Made by a program: the position numbers and the translations under genes | Source: Arsenicitalea aurantiaca | Lineage (GTDB): Bacteria; Pseudomonadota; Alphaproteobacteria; Rhizobiales; Devosiaceae | Reading direction: 5' to 3' | Length of the DNA stretch: 64,000 nt | Assembly (NCBI RefSeq): GCF_003994485.1 | Contig: NZ_RZNJ01000003.1 | Location: 124,525 to 188,524, forward strand | The notes under the pieces: generated by a model | Told to the model about the DNA's origin: nothing | Databases searched by the model: none | What the model saw: only the letters and a program-made list of their open reading frames with translations | In this document: positions 36,212 to 45,280 of the stretch, piece after piece | How positions within the stretch are numbered: position 1 is the stretch's first letter | Layout: the number at the start of each line of letters is the position of its first letter

Positions 36212-37827
36212 CAGCCCAACTGCCCCGCGCGGTCCATTTCCTCGGCGATCCAGGCGAGCGGCATGTGGCCGAATGAGAGGAGCGTGTCGTGGAAGCTCAC
36301 CGTGTCCCCCCGCCAGCGGTTCCGCAGCGCCTTTATGCCCTCGACCCCCAGCCAGTACATCAGCCGGGACGCCGGCAGCATGGTGTTGCGCACGACTTCG
36401 CCCGCGACGCGTGAAGGCGCGAACCCGGCCTCGTCGCGGTAGAAGGCAATCGCCTCCTCCTCGCTCCATTCGCCCAGATGCAGCCTGATATCGACGAGGA
36501 CGCTCGCGGCATTGCGCCGCTCGAATTGCTTGAGCAGCAGCATCTCGGCCGGGGAATAAAAGCCATCGGCCTCCATCAGCAGGTCCTCGACGTAACAGGC
36601 CCAGCCCTCGATCAGCGTGCCCGATCCGAGAAACGCCAGCCCCAGAGCGCAGTCGGTGCCTGCAATCCGCGCGAGCCGGGATGCCGCAACGCGCGCCCGC
36701 GCGTTCTGCGTATGGTGGCCCACCCCGCCATGATGGACCGAATGGATCGTCTTGACGATGGCGGTCGGGTTTGCGGCAAGGAATGCGGTTTCGTCCGATC
36801 CCGGCGGCGTCACCCAGTAGACGCTTCCCGATCCGGCATCGAGGCCCGGCGGCGAGCGATAAAAGAGGAAATAGAGCGTCTGGCTCACGCGGCGGAAGCA
36901 GGGCGCCATCCAGCGATAGTCGAGACCATAGCCTTGGGCGAGCGTCATCAGGCCCTCGGCCGCCTTTCGCGCCTTCTGGTCGATCGCCTCGTAGCTCTTG
37001 AATGCCGCGTCCACGCTTTCCGGCCCGATGGCAGCAAGTTTGGCGAGGATAATTGCGGCGCTGGCGCCGGGGCGGATGGCGTCGGCCATCGCCTCCATCT
37101 CTTCGCCGAGCCGAGCGAAGGCGGCTTCGGCGCGCTCCAACGCCTCGCGCGGGCCGAAATCGAGCCCGTGCTGGGTCCTCATCAGAAGCGTCAGATAGGC
37201 TTCGCCGGCTGCCGGATCGGCATCGTCAAGTCCATCCAATGCAGACGCAAACCGCTCGAAGGCATCGGCGGCACGGGTAGCGGGCGCCTGCCACCCTTCC
37301 GCCCAGTCCTCATGGAGCGCGATGTCCTCCCGCAGGAACAGCGCCATTGCCGCGCATTCGCGCCGCGCGCGCGCCACCCATCCGGCGGGGACGGCGACGC
37401 CCGCAAGCCGCTCCGCCCCTTGGGCAAGAAAGCCGTCCACGCCCTCGAGCCGGTCGAGCAGCGCCGCCTCGCGGACGGGCGCACTTTGCGGCAGGAGGAG
37501 CGAGATGATCCCGAACGCCGCCTCGCCTGAATACCACGCAGGATTGGCGAGCCGCGGCCGGCTCTCGGCTGCCGCCTGTCGCACCGTCAGTTCCGCAATC
37601 ATCATGCGCCGGTCGAGGCGCTGGCCCAGATCGTCGGGCTCCTCGCTTGCCTCGAGCATGCCGAGCAACTCAGCGATCCCTGCGCGTTCGTCGTCCAGCG
37701 TCTCGGCCCCAGCAGGCGGCAGGCGATGGTCGTATCCCCTCTCCCCCATGAAGGTCGCGTCGACCGGATTGAACCGCCAGTGATGGGCGAGGAACCGGTC
37801 GACGAGCGCGGGATCGAACCGGCTCAT
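36211..37827 (-). CDS. DUF885 metallopeptidase-like protein with altered catalytic motif
   Basis: A 538-residue DUF885 protein, close to the family's usual length. Active relatives carry HExxPGHH with a downstream zinc-ligand Glu in EGWA. Here the motif at 365-372 reads HHGGVGHH: the zinc-ligand histidines and the later Glu (LIEGWACYVEDLL) remain, but the catalytic Glu is His366 and the Pro is Val. It may bind metal without normal peptidase activity, or use another chemistry. No signal peptide, so it acts in the cytoplasm on imported compounds. Overlaps the Gfo/Idh gene (ATGA) and the OppD start. Confidence 0.83.
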
Positions 37828-38939
37828 GCGCCCGCGCCCGGCAGGTCGACCCAGCGGCGCTCGTAATGGGCCTTGATGATCGCGTCGACGATCTCCTGGC
37901 TCTTTGCACCATCAAAGAAGGTGCATTCCCGCGGCCGGTCCTCGAGGATCTCATCGACGAAGAACCGAACCAGATTGCGGTAATAGAGCTCGGGCCAGGG
38001 CGTATTGAGCGTCGTGCCCGGGGGCAGCGCGTCCTGCCCGATCTCGACGGGCTTGAACTCCACCGCATCGGCGGTCGCGAGCTTCAGGGTTTCAGCCACG
38101 CCGAATTCGTCGATCAGCCGCGCCACCGCAGCCCCCTTCGAGCCATAGACGCGGATCTCGACGCCCGGGTAATTGCCCACCGCGATATAGCTCGTCTGCA
38201 GCAGCCCCTGCGTGCCATTGGCATATTCGACGAGCGCCACCGCCCCATCTTCGACCAGCACGCGCTGGCGACCGGGCTCCCCGCGCACGACGCGCTCGGG
38301 AATGAAGTTCTTCATGCTCGATGCGACCGAGCCAAATTCTCCGCCGAGCCAGCGCATCAGGTCGATCAGGTGCGATCCATAGCCGATGATCGAGGACGGG
38401 ATCAGCTTGTCGCGCACCGCGTCGGGCGCAATCTGGCGCAGCGGAAAATCGGGATCGAGCCATTGGGAATTCTGCTCGAAGCCATGGATGTGGAAGATTT
38501 CGCCCAGCGTGCCGTCCTCGATCCAGGTCTTGATCTGCCGGATCGCCGGGGAATAGCGGAAGGTGAAGCCCAGCTTGGTGCGCACGCCGCCCGCATCGGC
38601 CCGGCGCGCCGCATCGAAGGCCGGCGCCGCCTCGGTGTGCAGCGGCTTTTCGGAAAGCACGTGCTTGCCGCCGGCAATCGCGGCGAGGCTCAGCGGCAGA
38701 TGGGTATGAGTGGGCGTGCACACATCCACCATCTGCACGTCCGGATCGGCGATCATTGCCTCGGGATCGGTATAGACCTTTCGCGCACCGAACTTCTCGG
38801 CCATGGCGCGGGCCCGACCCTCCTCGATGTCGCATACGGCCACCAGGTCCACCCGCTCATGGGCCGCATAGCCGGGAAGATGGGCCTTCTCCGCCCAGGT
38901 GTGCGCGCCGATCAGGCCGACGCCCAGAGTGCTCGTCAT
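37824..38939 (-). CDS. Gfo/Idh/MocA family oxidoreductase
   Basis: About 371 residues from ATG 38939. The N-terminal Rossmann fold reads VGLIGAHTWAEKAHLPGY, then DLVAVCDIEEGRARAMAEKF, VDVCTPTHTHLPLSLAAIAGG and the catalytic Lys in HVLSEKPLHTEA. The C-terminal domain includes GSHLIDLMRWLGGEFGSV with the conserved His. Such enzymes oxidise sugars, inositols or opines with NAD(P). The start overlaps the ketopantoate-reductase-like pseudogene by four bases. Confidence 0.92.
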   Translation of the reverse strand: MTSTLGVGLIGAHTWAEKAHLPGYAAHERVDLVAVCDIEEGRARAMAEKFGARKVYTDPEAMIADPDVQMVDVCTPTHTHLPLSLAAIAGGKHVLSEKPLHTEAAPAFDAARRADAGGVRTKLGFTFRYSPAIRQIKTWIEDGTLGEIFHIHGFEQNSQWLDPDFPLRQIAPDAVRDKLIPSSIIGYGSHLIDLMRWLGGEFGSVASSMKNFIPERVVRGEPGRQRVLVEDGAVALVEYANGTQGLLQTSYIAVGNYPGVEIRVYGSKGAAVARLIDEFGVAETLKLATADAVEFKPVEIGQDALPPGTTLNTPWPELYYRNLVRFFVDEILEDRPRECTFFDGAKSQEIVDAIIKAHYERRWVDLPGAGA

Positions 38940-40017
38940 GGCAGGGTCTTTCCAATGGAGGCCGCATAGGCCTCGAGTTCGTCGAAATTGGCAAAGCCGA
39001 GCGGGCGCCGGCCATCCTCGATCTCGTAGATCATCTCGAAGAGCCGGGCGTTGAGCCGCGTATCGGCGCCGACCGCCTCGCCATAGGCGAGAAGCTTGCC
39101 GCTCGAGGAGCGCGTCTCGGAGGGGCGCTTGCGATAAACGATATCCCACCAGATGCCCGAGCCCTTCTTCTTGAAGCTGTGGCTGGGCTTGTTCTCCTGG
39201 TCCTTCTTCAGAAGCCAGATGGCGTGCTCGATATTGGCCAGAAGCTTCCTTGTGTCCTCGGCGGTCTTCACCCGGTAATTGGCCGGATCGAAGAAATCGA
39301 ACGCCTGCACCTCGATGCCGCTGGCATCCGCAATCTCGAGCGCTTCCTTGACCACTGCGCCCGCGAGCCGCGCATAGCGCTCGACGCCCAGCGTCTCCTT
39401 GATCGGCGCGTCGGCGAGCGCGGAAAACACCACCTGCGAGGCATAGACTTCCTTTGCCCAGATCTGACCCCAGATCTTGTCCGAGAGCTGCACCTGGGTC
39501 AGCGCCTCGAGCGCACCGGCGAGTTCGCTGAGCCGCGGGCTCGTCGTGCCGTCGAGTTCGCCGAGCTGGATCGGCCCTTCATGGACGAATTCGACATAGC
39601 CCGGATCGACCAGCGCGCCACCGTAATTGGGGATGGACCCCATGACGATGCGCTGGCCCGGCAGGCCCGCGCGGTCGAGAGCGGCAATCATGTCGGGCTC
39701 GTTGAACCCGTTCTGGAATGAGACGACACAGCTTTCTGCCGTGAGCAGCGGAATGATCTGTTCGAGCGCTTCGACGGCATGCTGGGACTTGGTCGCGATC
39801 AGGACCGTTCCGAGATCGCCCGAGAGCTGATCGGGGGTCGCAGCGCGGACCGGAATGGTCATCTCGCCGCGCACGCCGTCGATGAACATCCCCTTGTCAT
39901 TGAGCGCGGCCACATGCTCGCCCAGCGGTCGACCAGGAGCACGTCGTGGCCGGCGCGGCTCATATAGGCCCCGGCGAGCCCGCCGATGGCGCCCGCGCCG
40001 ATGATGGTGATCTTCAT
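38936..40017 (-). pseudogene. Ketopantoate reductase (ApbA/PanE)-like gene with a frameshift
   Basis: Starting at ATG 40017, the first 32 codons encode a Rossmann motif (MKITIIGAGAIGGLAGAY, then SRAGHDVLLVDRW). The remaining 325 residues are in another frame from about 39932 (GEHVAALNDKGMFIDGV onward), with VLIATKSQHAVEALEQI and VVSFQNGFNEPDMI typical of the family. The two frames differ by one missing base near 39925-39935; restoring it gives a full-length protein of about 360 residues. The rest of the gene is undamaged, so this is either a recent mutation or a sequence error. Overlaps the Gfo/Idh start, and sits one base after the DUF885 stop. Confidence 0.85.
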
Positions 40018-40018
40018 C

Positions 40019-41212
40019 TCAATGGTCCTGGGCTGGCGTCTGGGGGAACATGTCGAGGCTCGCGGGGCTGTTGGCGTGCCCGTAGAGCGTCTTGAGGAAA
40101 TCGGGCCATTGCGCCTCGGTCACGCGTTCGCGCACCCGGCGTACCGCTTCGTTGCCCGCCCAGTAGGAGGCGATGAACGGGCCCCGGAACGGATGGGCCG
40201 CCATGCGCAGCCGGCCCTGCACCCAGGCTTCCTGGCCCATCGCGGTCTCGCGGAGGTAGTCCGCCACCTCATCGGCAGGCACGCCTTCCACCATCAGCAT
40301 CCAGGCGGCGCTCGTCTGGCAGGCGCTGCGCAGGCGGCGCAGATGAAGGTGAATTTCGTCGTCCTCGTCCTCGATGTAATCGATGAGCTGGACGCCCTGG
40401 TCCCCGATGCCTTCCTGCACGCAGCCGGTGATGGCATTGGCCGTGATCAGAAGCGCGTCCGCCGGCGCTTCCCCTGCGTCGACGGCCGCGCGGGTCGAGA
40501 GCAGCTGGGTGGAATGGCCGGGAAAGACCTCATGACAGACGAGGTGCTTGAGGGCGGCGCGGGTGAAATGAAGGTCGAGATTGAGATCCATCTTGCCTTC
40601 ATTGAAGCTGCACCGCGCGGTGTAGTGGGCGTTCCGGATCGGGTTCAGCACCATGTCGTACGCGCCCGTATCAAAGATGCGGGCATCGGTCCGGGCCTTG
40701 GCCTCGGCCATCAGTTCGCGAAAGACGGCCTCGATCCGGTCGGCGGGGATGGCCTTCTGCTTCTCCCATGCCGAGACGCGCGCACCGAGCCCGCCCTCGG
40801 CGAAACCGGCACGCGTCAGAAGCGCGTCTAGCCGGTCGCGCGCCGTCTCGATAAGCTCGGGATCCTCGCGCCCGGCAGGCGCGCCTACCAGATCGGTCAC
40901 CTTTTCCTCGAAGGACGGCGCGGCGCCTGAAAAGAGCCGGACCGCGACCTTGAGCGAGCGCAGCATGCCTTCAAGGAATGTCTTGCGCGGTCCTTCACCG
41001 AGCCCCGCCACCGCATCGGCGAGTGCGGCAAGGTCGGCGCGCGGGGCGCTCCAGTCGGTGTAGGGGCGCGGCGCGACGATGTCCCCGCCCATGTAGATGG
41101 GCACCAGCCCCTCGCCATCGAGCAGGCTCTCGCCATTGGCCTTGGTGCGCTCGAACGCATCGATGCCCATGGTGACGGCGGTCAGTTCGCGCCCGATGTC
41201 GAAGCCGGTCAT
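40019..41212 (-). CDS. DUF885 metallopeptidase-like protein with intact motif
   Basis: A 397-residue protein related to DUF885 but lacking roughly 150 N-terminal residues of the long form. The metal motif HEVFPGHSTQ (about 235) keeps both histidines and the catalytic Glu, and CVQEGIGDQG may supply the third ligand. No signal peptide. It shares the cluster with a second DUF885 gene whose catalytic Glu is lost, so the two may be a functional pair or sequential hydrolases. Confidence 0.82.
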   Translation of the reverse strand: MTGFDIGRELTAVTMGIDAFERTKANGESLLDGEGLVPIYMGGDIVAPRPYTDWSAPRADLAALADAVAGLGEGPRKTFLEGMLRSLKVAVRLFSGAAPSFEEKVTDLVGAPAGREDPELIETARDRLDALLTRAGFAEGGLGARVSAWEKQKAIPADRIEAVFRELMAEAKARTDARIFDTGAYDMVLNPIRNAHYTARCSFNEGKMDLNLDLHFTRAALKHLVCHEVFPGHSTQLLSTRAAVDAGEAPADALLITANAITGCVQEGIGDQGVQLIDYIEDEDDEIHLHLRRLRSACQTSAAWMLMVEGVPADEVADYLRETAMGQEAWVQGRLRMAAHPFRGPFIASYWAGNEAVRRVRERVTEAQWPDFLKTLYGHANSPASLDMFPQTPAQDH

Positions 41213-41243
41213 GCGTGGTTCCTATGATATCGGCGAAATGCCC

Positions 41244-41654
41244 CTAGTGCTCGAAGAGCCCTTCGGGATGGCGGAAGGATTTGAATTCGAGCGCATTGCC
41301 CGCCGGATCCTTGATGAAGAACGTGCCCTGCTCGCCCGGCTCGCCCTCGAAGCGCACATGGGGCTCGAGCACGAAGGCATGCCCGTTCGCCCGCAGGCGC
41401 CCGATCAGCGCGTTCCATTCGTCCCAGGCGAGCACGGCGCCGAAATGGTGAAGCGGCACCAGGTCGTTTCCGACCCTGGAGGTCGCGGCGGATTTCGGAT
41501 CGGTGTTGAGATGAGCCGAGATCTGGTGGCCGAAGAAATCGAAATCGATCCAGTTGTCGGCCTCGCGGCCCACCTTGCAGCCGATCACCTCGCCATAGAA
41601 GCGGCGCGCCTGTTCCTTGTCGTCGATTGCGAACGCCATGTGAAAGGGAGTCAT
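41244..41654 (-). CDS. VOC-family (glyoxalase-like) protein
   Basis: A 136-residue vicinal-oxygen-chelate fold. MTPFHMAFAIDDKEQARRFY is the usual first strand-helix, with His5 a likely metal ligand; FGHQISAHL, FGAVLAWDEW and a final GTFFIKDPAGNALEFKSF follow. It is the first gene of the minus-strand catabolic set and divergent from the LysR gene at 41792. Function probably a lyase, isomerase or dioxygenase step; substrate unknown. Confidence 0.9.
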   Translation of the reverse strand: MTPFHMAFAIDDKEQARRFYGEVIGCKVGREADNWIDFDFFGHQISAHLNTDPKSAATSRVGNDLVPLHHFGAVLAWDEWNALIGRLRANGHAFVLEPHVRFEGEPGEQGTFFIKDPAGNALEFKSFRHPEGLFEH

Positions 41655-41728
41655 TTTCGCTTGGAGCCTCTGTCCGTGATGGCTGCGGATTGGGGGCCGG
41701 CGGGCGGCCCGTCAGGAAAAACTAGCCG

Positions 41729-41747
41729 CTTGGCAGTCGGCCGCAAG
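41729..41747. promoter_or_regulatory. Possible LysR-regulator dyad
   Basis: CTTG-N11-CAAG lies in the 137-base gap between the divergent VOC and LysR genes. The dyad is in the right place, but it does not fit the classical T-N11-A spacing exactly. Confidence 0.28.
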
Positions 41748-41791
41748 CCGCATAAAGATCGCCCTTCCATGACTTCAGAGAATGGCATCCC

Positions 41792-42688
41792 ATGCGTGGT
41801 CGCCTCTTGCCTTCCCTCAACGCCCTGCGAACCTTCGAGGCGGTTGCCCGCCACAACAGCTTCACCCGTGCCGCCGAGGAGCTCAACGTCACCCAGAGCG
41901 CGGCGAGCCGTCTCGTGCGCAGCCTCGAGGATTATCTGCAGGTGCCGCTCTTCACCCGCCAGAGCCGGCGGATCGAGCTGACCGATGAGGGACGCTTCTA
42001 CAACGCACTCGTGCGCGACTCGCTCGATCTGATCGAGGCGGGCACGGTTGAGCTGATCTCATCGAAGGACGGCAAGGGCACGCTCTCGATCGGCATGCTC
42101 CCCACCTTCGGCACGCGCTGGCTCCTGCCGCGCCTCGCCTCCTTCCAGGAAGCGCATCCGGAAATCTCGCTCAACATCATCTCGTCCGATGGCGAGCTCG
42201 ATTTCACCAAGGAGCGGATCGACGTCGCCATCCGCTTCGGGCACGGCAACTGGCAGGACGCGATCGTCGATCCTTTGATGGCCGAGGAAATCCTCGTCGT
42301 GTGCAGCCCGGTGCTGATGGATGGTCCGCACCCGATCACCAGTTATGAATCGCTCCGCCATCACCGGCTGATCCGCCACTCGACCCGCCCCAATGGCTGG
42401 GAGCACTGGTTCCGCTCTGTCGGAGCCAATCGCGATCACCTGCGCTGGGGGCCGAGCCTCGAGCATTTCTTCATGATTATCCAGGCGGCCATCGCAGGGC
42501 TCGGCGTCGCGCTCCTGCCGAGCTTCCTCGTCGAGGACGAAATCCGCAACGGCACGCTCGTCACCCCCTTCCCCGTCCGGATCGCCGGACCCGGCGGCTA
42601 CTACCTCGTCACCTCCGCGGCCAAGAGCGAACTGCCGCGCGTAAAGCTCTTCCGACGCTGGATCCTCGACCAGATCGCCCGAAGCTAA
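41792..42688 (+). CDS. LysR-family transcriptional regulator (GcvA-like)
   Basis: A 298-residue LysR protein. The N-terminal helix-turn-helix reads LNALRTFEAVARHNSFTRAA then LNVTQSAASRLVRSLED. The effector domain opens with LSIGMLPTFGTRWLLPRL and has the GcvA-group phrases FTKERIDVAIRFGHG and AIAGLGVALLPSFLV. It likely controls the divergent minus-strand VOC-DUF885-Opp set. Confidence 0.95.
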   Translation: MRGRLLPSLNALRTFEAVARHNSFTRAAEELNVTQSAASRLVRSLEDYLQVPLFTRQSRRIELTDEGRFYNALVRDSLDLIEAGTVELISSKDGKGTLSIGMLPTFGTRWLLPRLASFQEAHPEISLNIISSDGELDFTKERIDVAIRFGHGNWQDAIVDPLMAEEILVVCSPVLMDGPHPITSYESLRHHRLIRHSTRPNGWEHWFRSVGANRDHLRWGPSLEHFFMIIQAAIAGLGVALLPSFLVEDEIRNGTLVTPFPVRIAGPGGYYLVTSAAKSELPRVKLFRRWILDQIARS

Positions 42689-42744
42689 CCCGGCACCTCG
42701 CTCGAAATCAGCAGCGCGGTGCGCAGGCCGCGTGAGCGGCCTGT

Positions 42745-45135
42745 TCAAGTGCCCGAGTTCGCTTCGAGCCGGAAGGCGAGGATGTTGCTGGGGGCGGCTT
42801 CGAGCAGATGGCCGGCGCGTTCGGAGGTCATCGGCCGGCCAAGGAGATAGCCTTGGGCCGTGCCGCAGCCGAGCTTGACCAGAGCCTCGAGTTGCTGCTC
42901 GGTTTCGATGCCTTCGGCCGTCGTTTCGATCGAAAGCTCCCGCGCAATGCCCATGACGGCGCGTACCACGGCGTCGGCGCTCGCATCATGGCCCACCGTG
43001 CCCACGAAACTGCGGTCGATCTTGATGCGGTCGACCTTGAACTCGCGCAGATGGGCGAGCGAGGAATAGCCGGTGCCGAAATCGTCGATCGCCACCCTTA
43101 TGCCCAGCGCGCGGAAGCCTGCGAGCGTCGCCGCGATCTGCTCGCTGTTGTCGACCATTGCCGTCTCGGTGATTTCGATCTCGACCTGACGGGGGGAGAG
43201 CCCGTAGCTCTCGAGCGCCTGGTGGATCTGCGTCAGGATCGCCGGCGAGCGCATCTGGATCGGCGAGACGTTGATCGAGACATAGAGGTCCCGCGGCCAG
43301 TTTCCGACCTGCCGGCACGCCTCGTCGATGATCCAGGCCCCGATCCGCTCGATGGCGCCGCACGCCTCGGCGATGGGGATGAAGTCGGCCGGCGAGATCA
43401 GCCCGCGGTCCGGATGGTTCCAGCGGATCAGTGCTTCAAAGCCCTTGAGGCGCCGCCCGGGCAGCGCAAAGAGCGGCTGGTAGTAGAGCTCCAGCTGGCC
43501 ACGCTCGACGGCATGGATCAGCTCTTCCTCGAAGAACTGCCGCTCGGCCGCCTCCTCCATCATGCCGTCGCGATAGGTCTCGACGCGCCCGCGGCCCTGG
43601 TTCTTGGCCTTGTAGAGAGCAAGATCGGCGCGCTGCTGCATGGTCGAGGGATCCTCCTCGGCCAGCGTCGACGCGATGCCCACGCTGCACCCGATGCGCG
43701 CAATGTGCGGGCCGATGGCGAAGGGCGCGGTCATCGCCGCGACGATGTCGTGGGCGAGCCCGCGCGCCGCCTCGACCTCGCCTTCGAGGATGATGGCGAA
43801 TTCGTCGCCGCCGAGCCGGAACGCCGTGCTGTTCGGGCGCGCCAGGGCCTTCAGCCGCGCGGCCGCCTGCACCAGCACCTCGTCGCCGAGATTGTGCCCG
43901 AACTTGTCGTTGACGGCCTTGAACCGGTCGAGGTCGATCATGAGGAGCGCGAGGCCGTCCGGCCCCATGGCGGTCGCCAGCGTCTCCGAGAAGAGCCGGC
44001 GATTGGCGAGGCCCGTCAGCGTGTCGTGATAGGCCATGTGCGCGATGCGCTTCTGGCCCTCGCGCGCTTCGGTCATGTCCTCATAGGTGAGGATCGCGCC
44101 GCCCTCGGGCAGCGGCCGGCAGACAACCGCGACGACGCGCCCGTCCTCGAATTCCTGCTCCACGCGGGTCGTCGTGTCCTTGGCAAACCAGACGCGATGG
44201 TTGTTGAGCACGCGTCGGATGCGCGAGGGCTCCCAACCGGCGCGGCTGCCGATCAGACCGAGAAAATCGCCGAGTTTCATCTCGAGGGCCATGTTGGCCT
44301 GCTCAAGCCCGAAGATCTCCGCGGCGCGGCGATTGTAGAGGGTGATCCGTTCCTGGGCAGAAACCATGACGAGCCCGCTCGACATGTTGGTGAGCGCATC
44401 GGCCGCGCGCGCCCGGGCGTGGTCGTCGATCATGTTGCTGGCGAGGCCCGCGGCCACGATGACGAGCGCGACGCCGGCAACCGCGATGGCGAGCGCCCTC
44501 AGGGCCGCCGGATTGGAGAACGCGCCGTCGACCAGCATGGGCTCGACCCGGAAGGCCGTCATCCCGGTGAAATGCAGCCCGACAATGGCCAGCACCAGCA
44601 GCGCCGTTCCGCCATAGGTGCTTGCCTTGCCCCGATCGGCGCGCAGCATCTGCAGCGCCGCGGCCGAAAAGCCGCACGACACGATGATCGAGGCGACCAG
44701 ATAATTCATGTCCCAGCTGACGAGGCCCTGCACGCGGTAGCCCATCATGCCGGTATAGTGCATGACGACGATGGCGAGCCCGACCACCAGCCCGCCCACG
44801 ATGGGCGCGAAACGCAGCTCGAGTGCCGCGATCAGGAAGCCGAGATAGGCCCCGGCCATCGCGACCAGCAGTGAAATGATCGTCAGCACCGGATCAAAGC
44901 CGATCGGCGTGCCCGGATCGTAGCCCAGCATGGCGACAAAATGTGTGCACCAGATCGCCGCGCCGGTGACTGTGGCGGTCAGCAGCAGCCAGGCCGCCTT
45001 TTCGGTCGAACGGGTCGCCGCGGCGCGGTTGAAGAGCCGCACCGTCGCCCATGAGCCCGCGACGCAGACCAGCGCCGCAAGCATGATCAGCCACGCATTG
45101 TGATCGTCGGCGATGCACGCCAGGATGGTCATCAT
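42745..45135 (-). CDS. MHYT-PAS-GGDEF-EAL cyclic di-GMP signalling protein
   Basis: About 796 residues from ATG 45135. Seven membrane helices form an MHYT sensor with His/Met-rich motifs CTHFVAM, VMHYTGM and GLHFTGM, thought to sense diatomic gases or metal. A PAS-like segment (ERITLYNRRAAEIFGLE) follows, then a GGDEF domain (RLGGDEF, 442-446) with no RxxD inhibitory site visible before it, and an EAL domain (EAL 567-569; NVSPIQM, EITETAM and DDFGTGYSS intact). Both cyclase and phosphodiesterase sites are complete. A longer reading from 45195 is less likely. Downstream of trkH on the same strand. Confidence 0.93.
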   Translation of the reverse strand: MMTILACIADDHNAWLIMLAALVCVAGSWATVRLFNRAAATRSTEKAAWLLLTATVTGAAIWCTHFVAMLGYDPGTPIGFDPVLTIISLLVAMAGAYLGFLIAALELRFAPIVGGLVVGLAIVVMHYTGMMGYRVQGLVSWDMNYLVASIIVSCGFSAAALQMLRADRGKASTYGGTALLVLAIVGLHFTGMTAFRVEPMLVDGAFSNPAALRALAIAVAGVALVIVAAGLASNMIDDHARARAADALTNMSSGLVMVSAQERITLYNRRAAEIFGLEQANMALEMKLGDFLGLIGSRAGWEPSRIRRVLNNHRVWFAKDTTTRVEQEFEDGRVVAVVCRPLPEGGAILTYEDMTEAREGQKRIAHMAYHDTLTGLANRRLFSETLATAMGPDGLALLMIDLDRFKAVNDKFGHNLGDEVLVQAAARLKALARPNSTAFRLGGDEFAIILEGEVEAARGLAHDIVAAMTAPFAIGPHIARIGCSVGIASTLAEEDPSTMQQRADLALYKAKNQGRGRVETYRDGMMEEAAERQFFEEELIHAVERGQLELYYQPLFALPGRRLKGFEALIRWNHPDRGLISPADFIPIAEACGAIERIGAWIIDEACRQVGNWPRDLYVSINVSPIQMRSPAILTQIHQALESYGLSPRQVEIEITETAMVDNSEQIAATLAGFRALGIRVAIDDFGTGYSSLAHLREFKVDRIKIDRSFVGTVGHDASADAVVRAVMGIARELSIETTAEGIETEQQLEALVKLGCGTAQGYLLGRPMTSERAGHLLEAAPSNILAFRLEANSGT

Positions 45136-45280
45136 CTGCTTCGCGCTTCCGTCTCCTGGACGGCGCAATGCGGCCCATCGGCACTGCCGTAGCATTTTCC
45201 GCGCTGTCGCAGAATGGCTCCGGCGGCGCTATCTTCTGAGACGGTTACGAAAGCCCTTCGCAAAAGGCCTGCGCGCCCGC

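Noticed and set aside
42808-44874. 688-residue plus-strand frame
   Set aside because: Antisense to the GGDEF-EAL gene.
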